Shown here: positions 58,179-64,000 of the stretch, piece by piece
How positions within the stretch are numbered: the stretch's first letter is position 1
How the letters are laid out: every line of letters begins with the position of its first letter
DNA from: Pyricularia pennisetigena
Taxonomy: Eukaryota; Ascomycota; Sordariomycetes; Magnaporthales; Pyriculariaceae
DNA length: 64,000 nt
Direction: 5' to 3'
Assembly (NCBI RefSeq): GCF_004337985.1
Contig: NC_043741.1
Coordinates: 4,812,140 to 4,876,139, forward strand
Notes under the pieces: model-generated
What the model was told of the DNA's origin: nothing
What the model saw: the letters and a program-made list of their open reading frames with translations, nothing else
Database searches by the model: none
Position numbers and translations under genes: made by a program

Positions 58179-58731
58179 GATGGGCGGCGCGTTCTATGTG
58201 TTTGGCCTCGGGCTAAAATCTTAAAACAAAATTGACAAATATTCAATTCCCCTTGATAACAGAAAAAAAAACAAGGGGAAAAAACAAAGAGGCAACCGTT
58301 AGTAGCTGTTGTGTTAGTTACTTGTTGAACATGGCGGTTGTTGTGATTTCCAAGAACGGAAGCGAGCTGGAGAGCTGAGGGGAGCGTGTCGGCTGAATGT
58401 GCAGGTGTTCCACTTTCTCGGTGCATGGGATGTGCGAATGTAAACAAACTCGTCCTGACGCAAGAGCTCCTGCAAGCTTGGTGCACGGACTCTCAACTTT
58501 GCAAGCCAAAAAATTGTGAAATCGTGGGGCGTTGACACATCACGTGGGTCATGTTATTGAAAACCATGGGAATTTTTTGTTTTCATTGGCAATTGGCGGC
58601 ACCTTTCGTGTAGGTTTTCACGCTTGACTACTAAGTAGGAAGCCATTTCAAGATTTTAAGACCAATGAATTGTATGTGATACCAGCATTTTCTGGCGAAT
58701 ACACAACGCGCGTACGCCAAATTTAATATCT

Positions 58732-58787
<56 letters not shown>

Positions 58788-59133
58788 TATCGTCCTTGCT
58801 GGATCATGAATATAATGGCTTGGTGCATACCCCCAGACGTTAGTAGGTCAACGGTGAACCAAGTATGAAAACAGGTAGGCAGAAAAGAAGGCCAGCCGTC
58901 AGCAGCCCTCAGTTGGATTATTTGATCAATACACGCTCTACTCCAGACACTCCAGAAAACACCAATTTCTCGAAATAATTCCACGTTGCAATCCTGGCAA
59001 TCAATAACTGGCCAGTGTATGTATCCATGGGTCATATTTGTGAGGACCGATAAACTTCCTGAAAATGATGGAGGGCACGTTGCAAAAATTAGTCCGTTGA
59101 TACGTTCGTTTCTCAACCATGCCAATAATATGT
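58179..59133. other. Intergenic between INCENP and the CTF1-beta-like gene
   Basis: 955 bp holding the INCENP promoter and the 3' flank of the next minus-strand gene. It includes a 53-base T run at 58734-58786. Reading frames across it give polylysine and are not genes. Confidence 0.6.
58734..58786 (+). repeat. 53-base poly(T) tract
   Basis: Uninterrupted T run. On the minus strand it would be a poly(A) tail-like tract, but no retroposon body or target-site duplication is apparent. Length may be approximate. Confidence 0.9.
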
Positions 59134-62100
59134 TTAGACAAGTGCGGAAAAATCAATGTTTAGGTTCTCTCCGTTCCCGTTGATACCAAAGAATTGTAGC
59201 CTAGTCGATGAAACAAATGTTAGCCCCGGTATCTTTTATAGGTATAACACAAGGTGGAAGTCATGGATGTAAACCTACCAATCTTCGACGTTGAGCGTAG
59301 ACGGCACCGCAGGACCACCGTGGGCAGACGAGGCACTACCCCAACTGTCGGGGCTCTGACCGTCCTGCATAGGACCGGCCGCCGAATCCAAATTTGCCCA
59401 AAACCCAGCAGGTAACCCGTTGCCCGACATCTGGCCAAATTGCACCGGACTGCCGCTGTTCTGCAGTGGGCTGCCGCTCGTCTTTATCTGCGCCCCAAAT
59501 GACTCCGATGACGTCCCTGGTGCACTGTGGTTCTCCCCAGCCTGCGAGCCTTGGTTGAACTGCATCATACTCGGGTCGACATTTTGATGTGGCTGCTGAG
59601 GTGACATCTGTGGTGGGAACGCCGGCATGTGCGCGCTTTCTGGGAAAAGCTGATCGGGTTGAAAGTTCTCCCATATTGATTGCGACAGGTTGGGCGAGTT
59701 CCTGGTGACCAGGTACAGATCCGGGGGAGTTGTCGGCATTGACATGGATGGATTGAACGGCGTAGCAGGCCTCGTTGTCGGATGTGATCCAGATCCTCCC
59801 ATGAAAGCATCCAGCCGCGCATTCGGAGATGTCAGAGGTGGTGGCATGGTGCCGTTATTGCCATTCATGTGGCCGCCTCCAGCCGAGTCATGCCTCGCCG
59901 ACATGCTGGGAGTTTGGGGCCGCGATCGTACATACGACTCTTGCGGCTGTGGCGTGTTGTTGAAGTCAATCGCCATCTCGTCGTACTTCCGTTTGGCCTC
60001 ATGGAGTGACGGCTGATGAGAGTTTTGTTCGTGTTGCTGCTGCGCGGCATGCTGGTCGAGCCTGTTCAATATTTGTTGCGCTTTCCTATGCCGTTTACCG
60101 GCAGCCTTCTGAAGCCTCTCCTCCAAAACTTTGTTGCCCAAGATGGACTGGAACAACGTCCAGACCATCTTGCCGACGAGCCAAACACGCGAAACGTCCT
60201 TCAGCGCTTGCATACATGTCCGTATCCTGTCCTGTGTCACTTGCTGAATTGTTGGCACTGGGGACTTCATCTGGTAGACGTGCATAATGAGCGCCGAGAA
60301 CAAGCTGTAAACGATAAATGCGGGACAGTATCGAAGTTCGTCGTGTGCAGACAGGTTCTCAATGATGGAGGTAATCATTGCCGCCGCCTGGAAAGCAATA
60401 TTGCGTGACGGATATGCTGAATCTTCGGGGAATTTGTTGCGATATCCGCTTGGTGGCATGTGCGCTCTGTGGAGAAGGCATAGTGTCGTGTAGTAGTTGG
60501 AATGCAGCAGCGCAGACCAGAAGTGATGCCGAGGCATCTCCCAATACACGATTTTGGGGCAGTTTTGTAGCCAATCCGCCAGCGCCATGTCACTATGCGT
60601 CAAGTCGATCGGGTTCCTTTGTCGACCTTTGGATGCTACTGAGTATTGCTGAGATAGCACGAGTCCCATGATTTCACAGAGCTTGACATACTGCAGAAAA
60701 AATTGCACATGTCTTTGATCTGGTGGATATTTGCTTGGGAGACCGGGCTCGTCCTCGTTGAAATCCTCCTCTGTTAACATCTCCACGTCAGAGTCGTCGA
60801 GGTTTATATGGACTGGTCGGCCCAGAGCTACAGCCACTGAGCGATCGCGAGTGAAAAGAGTCCACCAGATGCGCTTCCACAGCTTCTTGTCAGCTCGGCT
60901 CAACTGCGACGACTCTACGCTCCTGTGCATGCCCGAGCCCTGAGCAACCACAGTAGCAACCCGAGTCCAATAGAACACGTTCTTGGTCACATCCTCAGGG
61001 CCCTCCCAGTACCAGCCCATGAGGAGTAGAGCCTGGACGAGAGTCACCCTGTCGTCTTCGTAGTTGGCGTCGTAGAGGGCCTTTGCCCTCTTGTAGAACG
61101 TCAAAGCTGCAGGAGTCGATGAGCCATTGGCATCCATCAATGCTGGGTTTGTGCAGACCCGAGAGCCTGCGAGTAGTATTGCCTGGAGTAGGAGTAGTGA
61201 TGGTGGGTTCTTGGGGTCGTGGTATTGGTTCATGAAACGTGTGCGGTTGATGACGGGGACTATCGGGTGTATCCACTTGAAATAAGCGTCAATGAGTTCG
61301 TCGCATAATGACCTGGGCGGAAGCAGGAAGGCGCCGCGTTGGTGCAAGATGTCAATCTCGACGTTATCCAGCTCAGTCATCCTCGCCCTTGACCCCTTAA
61401 CATTTTCCGGCAAGGGATAATGGACAACATCCGAGTCCGAGCCCTGCCTATCGTGCACCAGCAGCGTGAGGTTTGAAGACTCTCCCAGGAATGCAACCCT
61501 ACCAGCATCCTTGATTGGCGCTCTTGTGAACTGCGGCCTGACTAGCATGTCGACGTATTTGTTCCGGTCGACCTCTACCTTCTTGGCCTGTTCTTCTGCT
61601 ATAGCGGTGTTGGGGGTCCCTTCGCTCGTATGATAGACAGCGGCTGGGCGCGTGAAATTTGGCGCAGCAGGCCCGCTGTTGGCAGGCGGAGTTGGATCAT
61701 CGTCTGCCTCGCGTTCGCGCTCACTTGGAGACCTCATGGAATGTCAGAATATAAGCCCAGGCAAAGATACTATATGATCTTGGAGCTCAAGCAGAGCTTT
61801 ATCTTAGAGCGCTCACCTGTCAGAATCTCTGGATTGTGTAGCCGACTGGGTAGCATGCGTCTTCTTTCTTTTCGGCGAAGGAATGCGACATTCAATCTGG
61901 AAGGCGACACAGTTTGTGCATGGTATGCCGAGGCTGGCGGCATCGCATCGGACCTGCGGGAGCGTGCATAGTGAGCCATGTAGAACTATTTAGACTGGTG
62001 GAATCAGGGGTAATGGCGGGGCACCAGCAAGCCACCCAAAGGTTGCGGCCGATGTGTTGTGGAGTTCATTAAGTGCAACAAAAAAAGAGCAAAAAAGCTT

Positions 62101-62710
62101 ACCTTTCTTGCGTGACAAGTCTATCCACATTGCCATCGTCCTCATGTTAGCGATCAAATCTCGTAGTAGGTTTTGCGTGAAACGAATTGAAGATCGCCGA
62201 GGGGAGGTAGCATATGATGCTTTGGTGGGCGGGTTACGACAGAGATGCCTCGGCTCAGTTCGAATGGAGACCTATCTGCGCCGCGACGCGACGCCTCAAC
62301 TCCCACCATACATCCTAGTAAAAACCAACCAGGCAGGCAGGTGTAATAAATATAGAGAAATGTACTTCCTTACCTCGCAAGCTCGAGATGCTCTTTGTCT
62401 GCGAGTCAATAAATAAAACAAGCTGTCAGCAAAATTTCTCAGGTTTCAATTGATTCCGGCCGGTTTTTTTTTTCTCGCTGGCGCGACTGCATCATTGTCC
62501 CACCACATTAAAAAGGATTTCCTGCCCATACCTTCGGAAGCTCGGATGTCCCGGCTGGTTGCTTGGAATGTTTGAATTTGCCGTCGCCGGCGACCCTGAT
62601 GTCTTGACTTGCGACTCTGTCTGGGCTCCCTGAGTATGCTCCTTCACGCTGGGGTTGGCTTGCGACGTAGGCGCCGCCGCCGCCGCCGCCGTTTGTCCCT
62701 CTCCCGACAT
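59134..62710 (-). CDS. Zn2Cys6 transcription factor, CTF1-beta/FarB-like (cutinase / fatty-acid regulator family)
   Basis: Six exons: 62710-62532, 62398-62374, 62120-62103, 61953-61817, 61732-59279 and 59200-59134, totalling exactly 960 codons (959 residues). The zinc cluster is spread over three exons: QRASRACE (25 nt), TCHARK (18 nt), then VRCDAASLGIPCTNC. It gives Cys67-X2-Cys70-X6-Cys77-X8-Cys86-X2-Cys89-X6-Cys96. The fungal transcription factor domain is clear (LIDAYFKWIHPIVPVINRTR, LLMGWYWEGPEDVTKNVFYW, KRIWWTLFTRDRSVAVALGR). A last intron with branch GCTAAC leads to NVEDWLQFFGINGNG, an ending I associate with CTF1-beta/FarB proteins; stopping at the apparent TAG at 59275 would lose it. 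Related proteins activate cutinase, lipase and beta-oxidation genes in response to fatty acids (family knowledge). A further upstream exon is not needed, since MSGEGQ starts the frame. Confidence 0.88.
62103..62120 (-). other. 18-nt microexon inside the zinc cluster
   Basis: Coding T-C-H-A-R-K, with acceptor GATAG preceded by branch GCTAAC about 30 nt upstream and donor GTAAGC. It is in phase 0 on both sides, so skipping keeps the frame but removes Cys70 and the basic residues before Cys77. Confidence 0.85.
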
Positions 62711-64000
62711 GGTTGTGCCGACGTTTTTCTTTCGAAAAAAGCAGATTCGTTGGCTCTGCTTGGCCGTTTAGTCGTCGCGCGCCGACCGGCAGATGAGGCG
62801 CACACAGTATTTTGCGTTTGGTCCTTTTTCGCTGTTGTGGCAATAATCGTATTCGGGTCGATGTCTCTTCGGTTTCGATCGCTTTTTGTTTTCTTGTTTT
62901 CCGGTTTCTCAGGGGGATTCTTCTTTATTCTGGGCGAGTGTAAAGTCAAGGGGAACTGTGCGTGACGGGCGGGTGGGGTTCAAAGACTGTTTGCACAAGT
63001 TCCGGGTGCCGGCTCGAACGACAGGATGCAGCTGATGTCAGGTAAGGCACGTTGAGTTTCGTTGGAGGTGCAGTCAGTGTCGAATATTTTTTAGATTGGT
63101 AGACTTTCAACCTGCCAAAGCCACATTGACGGGCAGTGGGGATGACGCCTTGTCTTGTCTGGTTTATCTGCTGCTGCGGGAGAGAAAAAAAACGGGGATG
63201 AAAGGAGGATAGACAGGAGGGAGAGAGCGAAAAAGTCCAACAAAAACGACTCCTCCAGGCTAGACCTTGCACTGGAGCTCCAAGACTGCAGCAGACGCCC
63301 AGCTTTGGTCCCTGTAGTTTCAAAGTTGCGCAGCGCACGCAAGGTCTGTTTGTCTCGTCCGTTCCTGCCTATCGAATCGCAGTCCTCTATCCATCTGACA
63401 ATATTCACGGCGCAATGCATCCAAGTGCTGGATAGTGAACAATTTAGTGCAGCAAGCAGCGCATTGGAGGGGAGCAAACAGGCCCGCCATAGCCATAGGT
63501 CAGGTCAGCCCACCCAGAAGGGGAAGGGTTCGGAAACGGTACTTGGACCTGTGCCTCTTTCACTCAGCTTGCGGTATCTTGACCATGCATCAATGTGGGG
63601 CCGTGCGACCAAGTTTCAGGGGTTTGCCTCCCTTTGTGTGTGCTCCCTACCTCTGAATGTAGTAGGTACTTCGTACATGAATGCGCGGCAGGCAAGCGCC
63701 AAACTTGAAAAGGCACATGTGCCGGACCTGACAGGACTTCTTCCGCAAACTGGGGTTATCATAGGTGGCAGTTAAGGTAAACAGTATGGTACATAGGTAC
63801 ACAAGCTGCCCTATCGGCCGGATGCCGTATGCACTCCGCGATTTAGATGGATTTGATTAAACACTTTCTTCTAGCTGTTCCACCTTTTTTTCCCGCCAAG
63901 TTTACTATTAGATAAAATACTACATTGCAGCTATCAGCTTCTTGCTTGCACAGGATCGGATTTTCACAAGCTTCTCGATCTATGCTCCTTGATGTTTGTT
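62711..64000. other. Upstream region of the CTF1-beta-like gene
   Basis: 1.29 kb to the window edge. It is mostly promoter and leader of the minus-strand transcription factor. A plus-strand frame at 63155-63775 (206 codons) has no recognisable domain, intron signals or coding-like composition, and overlaps frames on the other strand, so I do not call it a gene. No RNA gene seen. Confidence 0.5.

Noticed and set aside
63155..63775. 206-codon plus-strand frame near the right edge
   Set aside because: No recognisable motif, biased low-complexity composition, competing frames on the other strand, and a location in the probable promoter of the CTF1-beta-like gene.
1..64000. A biosynthetic cluster, transposon, heterokaryon-incompatibility locus or CRISPR-like array
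   Set aside because: No PKS, NRPS, terpene, transposase, reverse transcriptase, NLR or spaced direct repeats were seen; the genes are mostly housekeeping and unlinked in function.

Overview
The window reads as nuclear DNA of a filamentous ascomycete (Pezizomycotina), most likely a Sordariomycete. The evidence is: short introns (about 60-110 bp) with GTNNGT donors and RCTRAC branch points; pyrimidine-rich leaders; long intergenic spaces; two fungal Zn2Cys6 transcription factors; and sequences close to filamentous-fungal NMA111, INCENP, HEI10, Bud13 and Cid1-type proteins. A Magnaporthales-like origin is a guess from overall resemblance. I saw no transposon coding sequence, rRNA, CRISPR array or convincing tRNA, and no obvious RIP-degraded AT-rich tract.

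Layout. 0-5.6 kb: an HtrA-type nuclear protease gene (nma111, minus, lacking only the last base of its stop codon) and an unknown two-exon gene (minus). 5.6-9.5 kb: gene-poor, with two adjacent perfect hairpins. 9.5-13.3 kb: Cwc26/Bud13 (plus) converging on the TFIIF large subunit TFG1 (minus). 14.7-21.7 kb: a Cid1-like terminal uridylyltransferase with a huge insertion, then a polyQ protein with an OTU-like C-terminus. 22.5-26.7 kb: a PRPP synthetase and an Asteroid/XPG-like protein, transcribed divergently from 332 bp containing an 18-bp perfect palindrome. 26.9-32.6 kb: an unknown coiled-coil protein, a HEI10-type RING protein, and the NEDD8-E1 subunit ULA1, the last two divergent. 32.6-48.7 kb: about 14 kb of gene-poor DNA surrounding one CLR-1-like Zn2Cys6 regulator. 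48.7-62.7 kb: a DnaJ protein, INCENP and a CTF1-beta/FarB-like regulator, all minus.

Functionally this is mostly housekeeping: transcription (TFG1), splicing (Cwc26), RNA tailing (Cid1-like), nucleotide synthesis (PRS), protein quality control (NMA111, DnaJ), ubiquitin-like pathways (ULA1, HEI10, OTU-like), chromosome segregation and meiosis (INCENP, HEI10), and carbon or lipid regulation (the two Zn2Cys6 factors). There is no gene cluster and I found no clear new multi-gene system. The best leads are the Cid1-like enzyme whose catalytic domain is split by about 400 residues, the OTU-like polyQ protein, an upstream in-frame mitochondrial-type leader on nma111, a CTF1-like gene with an 18-nt exon inside its zinc cluster, and the hairpin/B-box element near 7.8 kb. 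All exon structures were read by eye from splice signals and frame continuity. Every multi-exon model adds up to a whole number of codons.
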